DNA from: Cochleicola gelatinilyticus
Lineage (GTDB): Bacteria; Bacteroidota; Bacteroidia; Flavobacteriales; Flavobacteriaceae
DNA length: 64,000 bases
NCBI RefSeq assembly: GCF_001637325.1
Contig: NZ_LRXL01000052.1
Location: 239,937-303,936, forward strand
Reading direction: 5' to 3'
This document shows, in pieces, positions 35,570 to 44,229 of the stretch. Both the position numbers and the translations under genes were made by a program. The notes beneath the pieces were generated by a model. It did not search any database. It saw nothing but the letters and a program-made list of their open reading frames with translations, and was not told the origin of the DNA. The first letter of the stretch is position 1; each line of letters begins with the position of its first letter.

Positions 35570-36301
35570 GTGAAGATAATCAAACTTAATGCCATTGACT
35601 CAACAAACACCTACCTTAAAAATTTAAGTAGGGAAACACGCCCCGAAGATGGTTTGGTCGTTGTTGCAAATGCGCAAACAAATGGTCGTGGACAGGTAGG
35701 GGCTTCATGGCAGTCGAAAGAGGGGGAAAGCCTTACATTTAGTGTGTTTAAGTCATTTAATTCGTTGCCAATATCTGCGCATGCAACTGTTTTATTTACC
35801 ACGGCCATCGCTATAAAAGAGGCCTTAGAACAATTAAATATTTCTAATATAGAAATTAAATGGCCTAACGACATATTGGCAGGAGGGAAGAAATGCTGTG
35901 GTGTTCTAATTGAAAATCAGTTGCAACAAGATACAATCGCTACGGCAATAGTAGGAGTAGGCTTAAATGTGAATGAAACTGAGTTTGATGAATTGCCACA
36001 AGCAACTTCTTTACACTTAGCTTCTGGTTGTATTTTTAATCTAGATGATGTATTGCAACATGTTTCAAAAATACTACTGAAGCATCTCTCTGAAATTGAG
36101 AGGTTTTCTTCCGAAGAAATTAAAACGAAGTACGAGGCATCATTATTTAAAAAAGGCGTCGTTTCCACTTTTGAAACTCCCAATGGCAATCAATTTTCTG
36201 GAATTATCCGTGGCGTTAAGGATAATGGTGAATTAATTGTAGAAAAAGAGCAAGATGTTATTAAAACATTCGAAGTAAAACAAATTAGGCTTCTATATTA
36301 G
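35570..36301 (+). CDS. birA: biotin--[acetyl-CoA-carboxylase] ligase
   Basis: A 243-residue biotin protein ligase without the N-terminal DNA-binding domain, so not a repressor. The biotinyl-AMP loop is NGRGQVGASWQSKEG, followed by EIKWPNDILAGGKKCCGVLIE and GVGLNVNETEF; the small C-terminal SH3-like domain is at about 195-243. The start codon is GTG at 35570. It diverges from rsfS and its stop overlaps the convergent SRPBCC gene by 4 bp. Confidence 0.95.
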   Translation: MKIIKLNAIDSTNTYLKNLSRETRPEDGLVVVANAQTNGRGQVGASWQSKEGESLTFSVFKSFNSLPISAHATVLFTTAIAIKEALEQLNISNIEIKWPNDILAGGKKCCGVLIENQLQQDTIATAIVGVGLNVNETEFDELPQATSLHLASGCIFNLDDVLQHVSKILLKHLSEIERFSSEEIKTKYEASLFKKGVVSTFETPNGNQFSGIIRGVKDNGELIVEKEQDVIKTFEVKQIRLLY

Positions 36302-36690
36302 AGTGTACTCATCTTTTCACTTAAAGTTCCAATAAATTTAGAGATCGGACTTTTAATCATCATTGCCATCATGCTGTTAAATTCTCCTTCGAAGAGTAGT
36401 TCAACTTCTGAAGACGTTTCGTCTATTGGGGTAATGTCTGCTGTTAGTGTAAAAGGGAGTTTATCACTCATAGCACCTAATATTACTGAATTTGGTGAAT
36501 TCACTTCTTTTACTTCTAACGCGATTTCGGGCATGCCTTTTAATGCAAACACAAATGCTTTTTCATTAATAACTTCAAACTTAGATGTATTTTCAGGCAT
36601 TAATTGTTTAAAATTTTTGACATCACTCAAAAAAACACAGAGATCCTCCGCAGATTTTTTTACTAATACTTTTTTACTATTTAGTTTCAT
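36298..36690 (-). CDS. SRPBCC-fold protein
   Basis: A 130-residue soluble protein of the SRPBCC/START-like class: it opens with KLNSKKVLVKKSAEDLCVFLSDV, the strand-helix pattern of polyketide-cyclase-like ligand-binding domains, and ends in a long helix with MMAMMIKSPI. It is 66 bp after pyrE on the same strand; this pairing is common in flavobacteria. The ligand is unknown. Confidence 0.8.
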   Translation of the reverse strand: MKLNSKKVLVKKSAEDLCVFLSDVKNFKQLMPENTSKFEVINEKAFVFALKGMPEIALEVKEVNSPNSVILGAMSDKLPFTLTADITPIDETSSEVELLFEGEFNSMMAMMIKSPISKFIGTLSEKMSTL

Positions 36691-36756
36691 AGATAAAATT
36701 AAGAAGGTTTATAGGATCTTATGTATGGCAATAACAGTGCCTTTTTTTAATGACTT

Positions 36757-37398
36757 TTATTTACCCCAAATGGATGGGTCGTTACGCCAAGTGGATAATA
36801 GATTACTATCTTCCGTAGTGATGTATTGAGATTTTTCAGCTTGAATTAATAAACTGGCATAATCACTTAACGTATGAAGTTGAATAGCGGCTTTTTTAAA
36901 GTTCTCTTCAGCAACATCAAATCCATAGGTGAATATTGCAACCATACCTTTTACATTCATGTTTGCTTCTTGTAGTGCTTCTACTGCCAATAGACTACTT
37001 TTTCCAGTACTTATTAAATCTTCTACGACCACTACATTTTGTCCAGCTTCAATAAAACCTTCAATTTTATTTTGTCTTCCGTGCTTCTTAGCTTCTGGAC
37101 GAACGTAACAAAAAGGGAGGTTTAGATAGTCCGCTACTAAAGCACCAATACCAATAGCTCCAGTCGCTACACCTGCGATGCAGTCGGGTTTCCCGTAAAG
37201 GTGTTCAATTTGTTTCGCCAAATTTTCCCGTAAGAAATTTCGTATCATCGGGTATGAAAGTGTAATACGGTTATCACAATAAATAGGAGATTTCCAACCC
37301 GAAGCCCACGTAAAAGGGTTTTGTGGTTGTAATTTAATTGCATTAATTTGCAATAATAATTCAGCGGTTTTTTGAGCTGTTTCTTTGTCTAATATCAT
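36757..37398 (-). CDS. pyrE: orotate phosphoribosyltransferase
   Basis: A 213-residue enzyme transferring ribose-5-phosphate from PRPP to orotate in pyrimidine synthesis. The PRPP-binding motif is VVVVEDLISTGKSSL; the hood region VRPEAKKHGRQNKIEG is typical. ATG at 37396-37398 (MILDKETAQKTAELL) is chosen; a longer frame to 37467 reads through the neighbouring NUDIX gene. Only seven bases separate its start codon from the divergent NUDIX start, so each promoter must reach into the other gene. Confidence 0.95.
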   Translation of the reverse strand: MILDKETAQKTAELLLQINAIKLQPQNPFTWASGWKSPIYCDNRITLSYPMIRNFLRENLAKQIEHLYGKPDCIAGVATGAIGIGALVADYLNLPFCYVRPEAKKHGRQNKIEGFIEAGQNVVVVEDLISTGKSSLLAVEALQEANMNVKGMVAIFTYGFDVAEENFKKAAIQLHTLSDYASLLIQAEKSQYITTEDSNLLSTWRNDPSIWGK

Positions 37399-37402
37399 AC
37401 TG

Positions 37403-37410
37403 CAAATGTA
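37403..37410 (-). promoter_or_regulatory. candidate -7 box of pyrE
   Basis: The minus strand reads TACATTTG, an exact match to TAnnTTTG, only 4 bp before the pyrE ATG and overlapping the NUDIX ATG. If used, the pyrE transcript would be essentially leaderless. Confidence 0.4.
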
Positions 37411-38029
37411 TAAAGTTTTTGTTAAAGAAATTCCCATAATTCTCTCAACAGAGAAAAAAATAGGCAAGCAGTATACCTCGATCCCACTTAAAGAGGTGAA
37501 ATTTAAAAAACTAATTCGTAAGATTACAAATGGTGAGTTGCTCTATGTGAATATTTACCATAAAAATGCTGAGAAGTTAGAGCAATTTCTTCGGAAGAAA
37601 ATTAAGGTAGTAGAAGCTGGTGGTGGATTGGTTTACAATAGTAAAAAAGAAATTTTATTTATACGTCGCAACGGAAAGTGGGATCTTCCGAAAGGAAAGG
37701 TGGAGAAAGGAGAATCGTACGAGGAAGCTGCTATTCGGGAAACGGAAGAAGAGACAGGTGTAAAGAATCTCGAAGTACGTCGGTTTATTAAAAAAACATA
37801 TCACATCTTTAAACGCAACGATAAGTTTCGCTTAAAAGTGACTTATTGGTTCGAAATGTACACCGATTACGATGGGGATTTAATTCCCGAACCAGAAGAA
37901 GGGATTAAAAAAGTGCGATGGAAAAATTTTGAAAAAGCTCAAAAAGCTCTTCAAGATTCTTATGAAAATATAAAGTTGCTCTTTCCAAAGGAATATTTAA
38001 CCACGCACCCGAACGATCGGGTATCGTAA
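37406..38029 (+). CDS. NUDIX hydrolase
   Basis: A 207-residue protein with an N-terminal extension (about 1-65) and a NUDIX domain. The NUDIX box GKVEKGESYEEAAIRETEEE, followed by TGV, is complete, with the catalytic REtEEE glutamates. The preceding RRNGKWDLPKGK is typical of the diadenosine-polyphosphate/MutT-like group. ATG at 37406 is preferred over 37385, which lies inside pyrE. Its last 33 bp overlap the convergent M14 peptidase gene. Substrate unknown. Confidence 0.92.
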   Translation: MYKVFVKEIPIILSTEKKIGKQYTSIPLKEVKFKKLIRKITNGELLYVNIYHKNAEKLEQFLRKKIKVVEAGGGLVYNSKKEILFIRRNGKWDLPKGKVEKGESYEEAAIRETEEETGVKNLEVRRFIKKTYHIFKRNDKFRLKVTYWFEMYTDYDGDLIPEPEEGIKKVRWKNFEKAQKALQDSYENIKLLFPKEYLTTHPNDRVS

Positions 38030-39769
38030 ATGTGCTTTTTCGTAATGAGGTGATTTTTTATGAATCCAGTCTAATTGCGCATACCAATTTGCGGCAAATT
38101 CGGGGTCATTTTGTTTCTTCGATTCGAATTCTTTTTTAATTTCAGGGTGTTGTTCTAAAAATTGTTCTGCCTTATCCTCCCAAACATAAGGTGAAAATCC
38201 TTCTTTTTGCTGAAGTATCGGGTCAAAGAAATTCCAATTAAAAAACGAATCTGGAGCTGAAGGTTCTAACGTTTCAAGAAGATAACGAACTCCTCGTTGT
38301 TGTGTGTCTATTAGATAGTCTCCTTTTTGGACCGATACGTCTTCAGAAGTGGTTTCGGTTTCTGTGTTGTAATGAAGGTAGTGACCTTCATAAGGAGTAT
38401 TTACAGTTTTGTAGCTTTTTATATGGTACACTTCCGAAGCAATTATAGTGTCTTTTTTTACTGTGGTATATTTAATTTTATTCAGTTTTAAAAGTTCTAT
38501 AATGTCCCAGTATCCTTTTGGAATAATATAATGAGAAGGAATAGTAATGTTTTTTGTTGGTTTTATATAATTGTAATACGTAACGTCACGTGTAAAAGGT
38601 TTGTTTGTATCGTATCGAAGTCGGTTTGATCCTGTAATATTACTTGGTTCCATAGTGCCTTCGAATCCTTTAAAATGTAAGGTGGTTGTTTGTGTGCTGT
38701 CTGTTGTCCATTGAATTGGATATTCACTTCCAGGTTTGTAATTGGAAGGTGCATTTTTACGAAGCTCTTTTACCAGTTCTGCGTCTTTGTCGGCGATGGA
38801 GATGAATTGTTTCATGAGTTCGTAGGTGCCTTCAACACGTTGTTTGTAGGGTTTTAGCATATGAGTTTCCACCATCATTCCCAGCGTATTAAATAAGGTC
38901 GCGTATCCAGTTGAGTAACGTGGAGAATCCATAAATTGGGTAAATCCTTTTTCTGGAGTGCTATTAAAAACATTTACATATGGAGTAATATCCCAATCTT
39001 GCTTAGCTAAGGAGTCTTCAAGTTGTGTCATTAATGAAGTATGAAGGTAGTTGCCGAGCGGGCCTCCTAATTTGTTATGCTGGGTAAATAAATGAGTAAG
39101 TGTATATTGATAATCTGCTCCATTACTTACGTGATTATCTATGAAGAAATCGGGCTTTACGATTTGAAAGAGGTGAGCAAAAGCTTTTGCATTTTTAGTG
39201 TCGGATTTAATAAAGTCTCTATTAAGGTCGTAATTTCTAGCATTTCCTCGAAATCCGTATGCTGTAGGTCCATTTTGATTCGTGCGTGTAGCGCTGTTTC
39301 GGTTTAATGCACCACCAATATTATATATAGGTATGGTTGCAATAATTGTATTTTTAGGAGCTTCGATTGTTCCATCTGCTAGATCTCTCATTAGCATCAT
39401 AGTAGCATCGATACCATCACTTTCTCCAGGATGAATACCGTTATTAATTAGGAGTATATTTTTGTCACGTTCTCCTGAGAATTCAGATTCGAAACTGCGA
39501 TTTGGATTGAATGTAACCAAATGTAATGGTTCTCCGCTGTCGGTATTATTCATCGTATAAATAGAAACAGAATTTTGAGTCTCTGCTAATTTCTCGTAGA
39601 AATTAATTACTTCGTGGTACTTTGAGGTTTCAGTCCCGTTAGATGTTTCGAATTTAGTGGTGAAATCAAAATTCGATTCGTTTTGTTTAGATGAACAGCT
39701 GTAAAGAAAGAAAATATTTACACATGCAAAAAAAATGAATAATGACTTTTCTTTAAGAAAAATAATCAT
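37997..39769 (-). CDS. M14-family zinc carboxypeptidase-like lipoprotein
   Basis: A 590-residue envelope protein. The leader ends in the lipobox FLYSC (Cys25). The M14 zinc site is present: His113 and Glu116 in HPGESDG and the third ligand His213 in IDNHVSNG. A candidate catalytic Glu301 is in MMVETHMLKP. The last 250 residues form an extra domain common in Bacteroidota M14 proteins. It probably trims peptides or peptidoglycan stems in the periplasm or at the surface; the substrate is unknown. Confidence 0.9.
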   Translation of the reverse strand: MIIFLKEKSLFIFFACVNIFFLYSCSSKQNESNFDFTTKFETSNGTETSKYHEVINFYEKLAETQNSVSIYTMNNTDSGEPLHLVTFNPNRSFESEFSGERDKNILLINNGIHPGESDGIDATMMLMRDLADGTIEAPKNTIIATIPIYNIGGALNRNSATRTNQNGPTAYGFRGNARNYDLNRDFIKSDTKNAKAFAHLFQIVKPDFFIDNHVSNGADYQYTLTHLFTQHNKLGGPLGNYLHTSLMTQLEDSLAKQDWDITPYVNVFNSTPEKGFTQFMDSPRYSTGYATLFNTLGMMVETHMLKPYKQRVEGTYELMKQFISIADKDAELVKELRKNAPSNYKPGSEYPIQWTTDSTQTTTLHFKGFEGTMEPSNITGSNRLRYDTNKPFTRDVTYYNYIKPTKNITIPSHYIIPKGYWDIIELLKLNKIKYTTVKKDTIIASEVYHIKSYKTVNTPYEGHYLHYNTETETTSEDVSVQKGDYLIDTQQRGVRYLLETLEPSAPDSFFNWNFFDPILQQKEGFSPYVWEDKAEQFLEQHPEIKKEFESKKQNDPEFAANWYAQLDWIHKKSPHYEKAHLRYPIVRVRG

Positions 39770-39846
39770 TGAGTATTGGTTTAAGTGATTTAGGCTAATT
39801 TTTACAAATCTCTGAAAATTTTATAGATATTTAGAAATCGTTTTTC

Positions 39847-39854
39847 TATATTTG
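39847..39854 (+). promoter_or_regulatory. -7 box of the T9SS protein gene
   Basis: TATATTTG matches TAnnTTTG exactly, 31 bp before the ATG at 39886. Confidence 0.5.
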
Positions 39855-39885
39855 AGCTTTAATCCTAATTTTAAAACAAATAATT

Positions 39886-40734
39886 ATGAAAAAAATTACT
39901 TTATTATGTATGGCAATAATCGCATCTTGGGGGCTTTCTGCTCAAGAGATGATTTTGTCTCACTCAACAGATGCACTTAACTTTGGAGGTGGTGTAGCTT
40001 GTGCAAATACAGATTCTGGTATCTCAACAACTAATAGTTTTTGGAGATCTTACGTTTTAGCTGATTTTGATATTACTGAAGCAACTAACGTAGTTAAAGT
40101 AGAAGTAGCTGTTGGTTCTGCGAATGGTGCAACAGCAGCATCTTTTGTTACTGTAAATCTTTACACAAGTGATGGAGCTTTCCCTGGTGGAACAAGAACT
40201 CTTATCGCTTCTCAAGAATTAAATTTCGAAGAAAGTGATGCTAACACACTTAAGATTTTAACTTTAGACGCTCCTATTGGAGTTGAAGCTTCTGATGAAA
40301 TCGTTATTGAAGTTTTTGACGCTGACGAGACAGTAAACTTCAGAATTGGACAAAACACTTCTGGTGAAACAGCTCCTTCTTACCTTTCTTCTGACGGGTG
40401 TGCAATTACTGACCCAACGCCAACTGAGGACATTGGTGGAGGTTTTCCAGATGATTATGTATTAAACCTTGTAGTTGATGCAACTTTAGGAGTTGATGAT
40501 AACTTATTATCTCAAGTTGCTGTGTATCCTAACCCTACATCTAATGAGTTGAACGTAAAAGTTCCTGCTTCTGTAGAGATCATGGATGCTGCTATCTACG
40601 ATGTATTAGGTAAGAAAGTTAATGCTCAATTAGTAGGAGGAAAAATGAATACAGCTGATTTATCTGCTGGTGTTTACATTTTAAAAGTTACTACTTCTGC
40701 TGGAACACTTACAGAGAAGATTGTTAAGCAATAA
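39886..40734 (+). CDS. secreted protein with T9SS type A sorting domain
   Basis: 282 residues: a signal peptide (to about SAQE), a beta-rich Thr/Ser/Ala-rich domain of about 175 residues without a recognisable catalytic motif, and a C-terminal sorting domain from VAVYPNPTSNELNV to LTEKIVKQ that directs export by the Por (type IX) system. Codon choice is strongly skewed to GCT, TCT, GTT, ACT and AAC, unlike its neighbours, which suggests very high expression. It has its own promoter and a strong terminator. It could be a surface or adhesion-type protein, but the function is unknown. Confidence 0.88.
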   Translation: MKKITLLCMAIIASWGLSAQEMILSHSTDALNFGGGVACANTDSGISTTNSFWRSYVLADFDITEATNVVKVEVAVGSANGATAASFVTVNLYTSDGAFPGGTRTLIASQELNFEESDANTLKILTLDAPIGVEASDEIVIEVFDADETVNFRIGQNTSGETAPSYLSSDGCAITDPTPTEDIGGGFPDDYVLNLVVDATLGVDDNLLSQVAVYPNPTSNELNVKVPASVEIMDAAIYDVLGKKVNAQLVGGKMNTADLSAGVYILKVTTSAGTLTEKIVKQ

Positions 40735-40757
40735 GTTTTACAATAAACTTTAATAAG

Positions 40758-40785
40758 AAGCCTCGCATTTGCGAGGCTTTTTTAG
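40758..40785 (+). terminator. strong rho-independent terminator
   Basis: AAGCCTCGC pairs with GCGAGGCTT across an ATTT loop, followed by a T run; a nine-base perfect stem just after the T9SS gene. Confidence 0.92.
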
Positions 40786-41104
40786 TTTTATACTATTCGT
40801 GTGCTTAATATGAAAAGACTATACGGCTGGTTTTACTGAAGCTTTTTAATTTTAACATTCGAAATTATACCAGTTGTTGATCAATAAATATTGACTCTAG
40901 TTTGTAACACAGAACATTTTCTTTACGTGGGAATGCTTTTGAATTCTGCTCTCAACTAACTAGAATGTATTGCAAAAAAAATGTGCTACGAGAATTAGAA
41001 TAATTTTCTGAATATTATAGTAACCGATGCTTTTAGCTTTTAAAAAGTTCGTTGAGAATTATTGCTCGGTTCTTGTAAAAAGTATTCTCTAAAGGTATAC
41101 TTAA
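40786..41104. other. non-coding gap between two terminators
   Basis: About 320 bp of AT-rich sequence between the T9SS-gene terminator and the rho terminator. I find no reading frame beyond a few codons, no tRNA-like folding and no clear repeat. Confidence 0.6.
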
Positions 41105-41140
41105 AAAAAAAGGCTGTTGAATATCAACAGCCTTTTTTGT
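41105..41140. terminator. terminator after rho
   Basis: An A run, then AGGCTGTTGA (41111-41120) pairing with TCAACAGCCT (41124-41133), then a T run; effective on the minus strand for rho and potentially on both strands. Confidence 0.9.
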
Positions 41141-41159
41141 GTACTCTTAAAATAAAAAG

Positions 41160-42842
41160 CTAGCCATTCATAGACACCAAAAACTCTTCATTATTTCGTG
41201 TTTGTTTTACTCGATCGTTGATAAACTCCATGGCTTCAACAGGGTTCATGTCTGCAAGATATTTGCGCAGTACCCACATTCGCTGAATGGTTGTGTCATC
41301 AAGTAATAAGTCATCTCTACGTGTACTTGAAGAAGTAAGATCGATCGCCGGAAAGATTCTACGGTTAGAGATTTTTCGATCTAACTGAAGCTCCATGTTA
41401 CCAGTACCTTTAAATTCTTCAAAAATAACTTCGTCCATTTTAGATCCAGTTTCAGTAAGTGCCGTAGCAATAATACTTAAAGATCCACCATTTTCGATAT
41501 TACGAGCAGCACCAAAGAAACGTTTTGGTTTGTGTAATGCATTCGCGTCTACACCACCACTTAATATTTTTCCACTGGCAGGCTGTACGGTATTATACGC
41601 TCTAGCAAGACGTGTAATAGAATCTAAGAGAATAACTACATCATGTCCACATTCAACCAATCTCTTTGCTTTATCAATTACGAGGTTTGCTACACGAACA
41701 TGTTCGGTTGCTTCCTTATCGAAGGTAGAGGCTACTACTTCACCGCTTACATTACGTTGCATGTCGGTAACTTCTTCTGGGCGTTCATCAATTAATAAAA
41801 TTATTTGATATACCTCAGGGTGATTAGCAGCAATCGCATTGGCGATGTCTTTTAACAACATTGTTTTTCCCGTCTTTGGTTGCGATACAATCATTCCACG
41901 TTGACCTTTTCCAATAGGAGCGAACAAATCAATTATTCGAGTTGAAATAGTACTTTGTCTATCTGCAATATTAAATTTCTCCTGTGGGAATAATGGAGTT
42001 AAATGCTCGAAAGAAACACGGTCACGAACTACATTCGGATTTAGACCGTTAATTTTATTTACTTTAATAAGAGGAAAGTATTTTTCACCTTCTTTTGGTG
42101 GACGTACCTCTCCTAAAACTGTATCTCCAGTTTTTAACCCAAAAAGGCGAATCTGTGATTGTGATACATAAATGTCATCAGGAGACGATAAATAGTTGTA
42201 GTCACTTGAGCGAAGAAAACCATAGCCGTCTTGCATAATGTCTAAAACCCCTTCGCTTTCTATTATACCATCAAATTCGTAATCTGGTTCGCGGTAACGG
42301 TTGCGATTGTCCTTATTTCCGTTGTTGCGATTATCATTCGATTTGCTATTGCGGTTGTCATTCGATTTGTTAGAACGGTTATCGTTCTTTTTATTATCTC
42401 GTTGATTTTTTTGACGATTGTCTTGATTTTTTGAGTCGTTAGATCGTTTGTCATCCTGTTTCGAACGAGAAGAATCTTTCGAATTGGTATCGTTTTTAGA
42501 GTCTTCTTGTTTTTTAGGTTGTGAAGCTCTCGGATTTGGTTTATTATCACGAGTGTCCTTTTCCTGATTATCTTTTTTAGGATTAGGAGTTCGAGGTTTA
42601 GAACTTTTAGGAGCTCTTTTAGCTACAGGAGCTTTTTTTACTTCTGATTTAGTGTCGGAAGAACTTGTAGTGTCGTCTGAGACGGCTTCTTTGACTGCTT
42701 TAGGATTGGCAGCTTGATAATCAAGTATTTGGTATACAAGATCTAATTTTTTTAATGTACGATATTTTGGGACATTTAAAGTTTTAGCTAGTTCCTGAAG
42801 TTCAGGTAACTTTTTTGCTTTTAATTCTGAAATTTCAAACAT
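41160..42842 (-). CDS. rho: transcription termination factor Rho, long form
   Basis: The hexameric RNA helicase that ends transcription, 560 residues. The N-terminus has the Rho_N helical domain (about 1-50), then a disordered Lys/Asn/Asp/Arg/Ser-rich insert (about 60-185), the cold-shock-like RNA-binding domain (about 190-265), and the ATPase with [19 protein letters not shown] (Walker A), [14 protein letters not shown] and the [12 protein letters not shown] segment. Long basic inserts are usual for Bacteroidota Rho. Monocistronic with its own terminator. Confidence 0.97.
   Translation of the reverse strand: MFEISELKAKKLPELQELAKTLNVPKYRTLKKLDLVYQILDYQAANPKAVKEAVSDDTTSSSDTKSEVKKAPVAKRAPKSSKPRTPNPKKDNQEKDTRDNKPNPRASQPKKQEDSKNDTNSKDSSRSKQDDKRSNDSKNQDNRQKNQRDNKKNDNRSNKSNDNRNSKSNDNRNNGNKDNRNRYREPDYEFDGIIESEGVLDIMQDGYGFLRSSDYNYLSSPDDIYVSQSQIRLFGLKTGDTVLGEVRPPKEGEKYFPLIKVNKINGLNPNVVRDRVSFEHLTPLFPQEKFNIADRQSTISTRIIDLFAPIGKGQRGMIVSQPKTGKTMLLKDIANAIAANHPEVYQIILLIDERPEEVTDMQRNVSGEVVASTFDKEATEHVRVANLVIDKAKRLVECGHDVVILLDSITRLARAYNTVQPASGKILSGGVDANALHKPKRFFGAARNIENGGSLSIIATALTETGSKMDEVIFEEFKGTGNMELQLDRKISNRRIFPAIDLTSSSTRRDDLLLDDTTIQRMWVLRKYLADMNPVEAMEFINDRVKQTRNNEEFLVSMNG
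42300..42420 (-). repeat. degenerate tandem repeats in the rho insert
   Basis: The disordered region encodes repeating units of the form SNDNRNSK / SNDNRNNG / SNKSNDNR, visible at the DNA level as near copies of a 24-bp unit around CGATTTGC...GTTGTCATT. Such repeats can change length by slippage. Confidence 0.6.
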
Positions 42843-43014
42843 GTAAGTAAGAATATAGGTTTAAATTGATTACTGTGAATCCTTATAGGAAAGAGTAAAT
42901 TAATTGAAAAGTTTATTGAAGACTAAGTAACCGTTATTGAATTGGTTACGGATAGTACTGCAATAATACAACAATAAATTAAATTTTGTGTTTAAATTTT
43001 TTAAAAAGAAACAC

Positions 43015-43022
43015 TATTTTTG
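43015..43022 (+). promoter_or_regulatory. -7 box of the DUF4293 gene
   Basis: TATTTTTG matches the TAnnTTTG consensus, 22 bp before the ATG at 43045. A TTTTG upstream is spaced too far (26 nt) to be a standard -33 element. Confidence 0.45.
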
Positions 43023-43044
43023 CTGAGAGAATTTAAATAAATCT

Positions 43045-43455
43045 ATGTTACAACGAATACAAACCATCTATATGATTATTGCAGCCCTATTAATGGGAGC
43101 GCTTTATATATGGTTTCCTTTAGTGCAGGATGCCGAAGGAGGAATTGTAATAGCACGTAGCGAACCGCTAGTGTTTGGACTTATATTTGGTTCTATTGCA
43201 TTAGCTATAATCGCTATTTTAAGCTTTAAAAAGCGACAATTGCAATTTGTACTTAATCGCTTAAATATCATATTAAACTTTGTATTACTGGGAGTTTTCG
43301 TGTACAGGTCACTAACATTATCCGGAGAAACTTTGGTTTCAGAGAAGGGTATTGGGGTGCTACTTCCTATCATTTCTATCGTTTTTTTAGTGCTGGCCAA
43401 TAAGGCCGTTAAAAAGGACGAGGATCTCGTAAAATCTGTTGACAGGTTACGTTAA
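43045..43455 (+). CDS. DUF4293 membrane protein
   Basis: A 136-residue protein with four membrane helices (about 7-22, 44-64, 75-92, 104-122) and short charged ends, starting MLQRIQTIYMIIAALL, the signature of the Bacteroidota DUF4293 family. The gene is often found beside rho, as here, where it diverges from it. Function unknown. Confidence 0.9.
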   Translation: MLQRIQTIYMIIAALLMGALYIWFPLVQDAEGGIVIARSEPLVFGLIFGSIALAIIAILSFKKRQLQFVLNRLNIILNFVLLGVFVYRSLTLSGETLVSEKGIGVLLPIISIVFLVLANKAVKKDEDLVKSVDRLR

Positions 43456-43482
43456 AACCAATCTTAGTATTATTAGTGCAAG

Positions 43483-43520
43483 ACCCTTAGAGAATGCCAT
43501 CTTTAAGGGTTTTTTGTTTT
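43483..43520 (+). terminator. terminator of the DUF4293 gene
   Basis: ACCCTTA (43483-43489) pairs with TAAGGGT (43504-43510), followed by TTTTTG and more T. Confidence 0.75.
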
Positions 43521-43524
43521 TCTG

Positions 43525-43545
43525 TTTTTTTTTTTTTTTTTTTTT
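43525..43545. repeat. 21-bp T homopolymer
   Basis: An uninterrupted run of 21 T just after the terminator and 22 bp past the end of the convergent phosphoesterase gene. Homopolymers this long are unstable and also prone to sequencing error. Confidence 0.9.
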
Positions 43546-43567
43546 GAAAGATCCTTCGGAAGACTAA

Positions 43568-44059
43568 TTACCTAGCATATTCGATCACCTCAAGATTTGA
43601 GATATTTCCTTTGTAAACCTGAAATCGGAGCATGGTTCTCGCTTTATGAAACCCATGAGTACCAATAGCGCCCGGATTCATATGGAGTAATCCTGTTTTT
43701 TTGTCGGGCATTACCTTTAAAATATGCGAGTGACCACAAATAAATAATTTAGGAGGATTGTTGTGAATTTCTTCTCGTATTGAAGGATTATACCTTCCGG
43801 GATAGCCTCCAATATGGGTAATCCAAACATCAACACCTTCACAAACAAAACGATTGTGTAACGGAAATTCTGCCCGCGCTTCAACGTCATCTATATTGCC
43901 ATAAACAGCACGCAAGGGTTTTAGTTTTTTAATGGTGTCTGTCACTTTAAGGTCTCCAATGTCTCCTGCGTGCCACACTTCATCGGCTTCTTTAACATGT
44001 TTCAGAATGGCGTCATCCATATAGCTGTGAGTGTCACTAAGAAGAAGTATTTTTTTCAA
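43568..44059 (-). CDS. metallophosphoesterase (YfcE/MJ0936-type)
   Basis: A 163-residue calcineurin-like phosphodiesterase. Metal ligands appear in order: LLSDTHS (Asp, His), HAGDIGD (Asp), YGNIDD (Asn), HSH in CGHSHILK and the second His in MNPGAIGTHGF. The length is typical of the small YfcE subfamily acting on cyclic or artificial phosphodiesters; the natural substrate is unknown. The start codon is TTG (plus-strand CAA at 44057-44059), giving MKKILLLSDTHS. Confidence 0.9.
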   Translation of the reverse strand: MKKILLLSDTHSYMDDAILKHVKEADEVWHAGDIGDLKVTDTIKKLKPLRAVYGNIDDVEARAEFPLHNRFVCEGVDVWITHIGGYPGRYNPSIREEIHNNPPKLFICGHSHILKVMPDKKTGLLHMNPGAIGTHGFHKARTMLRFQVYKGNISNLEVIEYAR

Positions 44060-44201
44060 ACAAAAAGCTTTCAGAAGTAAATAATAGTTTCAAAAATAAT
44101 GGTTTTTCTTTCAGAAATAAGATAGAACAAAGAAAAGTACCCGTATTATTTCAGAAGAAAACTTGCCATGCTTAAATCGAAATTTCATGAAACGGTTTTA
44201 G

Positions 44202-44209
44202 TAAATTTG
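44202..44209 (+). promoter_or_regulatory. -7 box of truA
   Basis: TAAATTTG matches the consensus, 20 bp before the TTG start of truA. Confidence 0.45.
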
Positions 44210-44229
44210 CAAAAAAATAATCTTTTCTA

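Noticed and set aside
41395..41808. 137-residue open frame antisense to rho
   Set aside because: It is the mirror of the conserved Rho ATPase; composition and lack of any family features indicate a shadow.
42300..42420. Repeats in rho considered as a CRISPR-like array
   Set aside because: Units are in frame, contiguous and without spacers; they encode a low-complexity protein segment.
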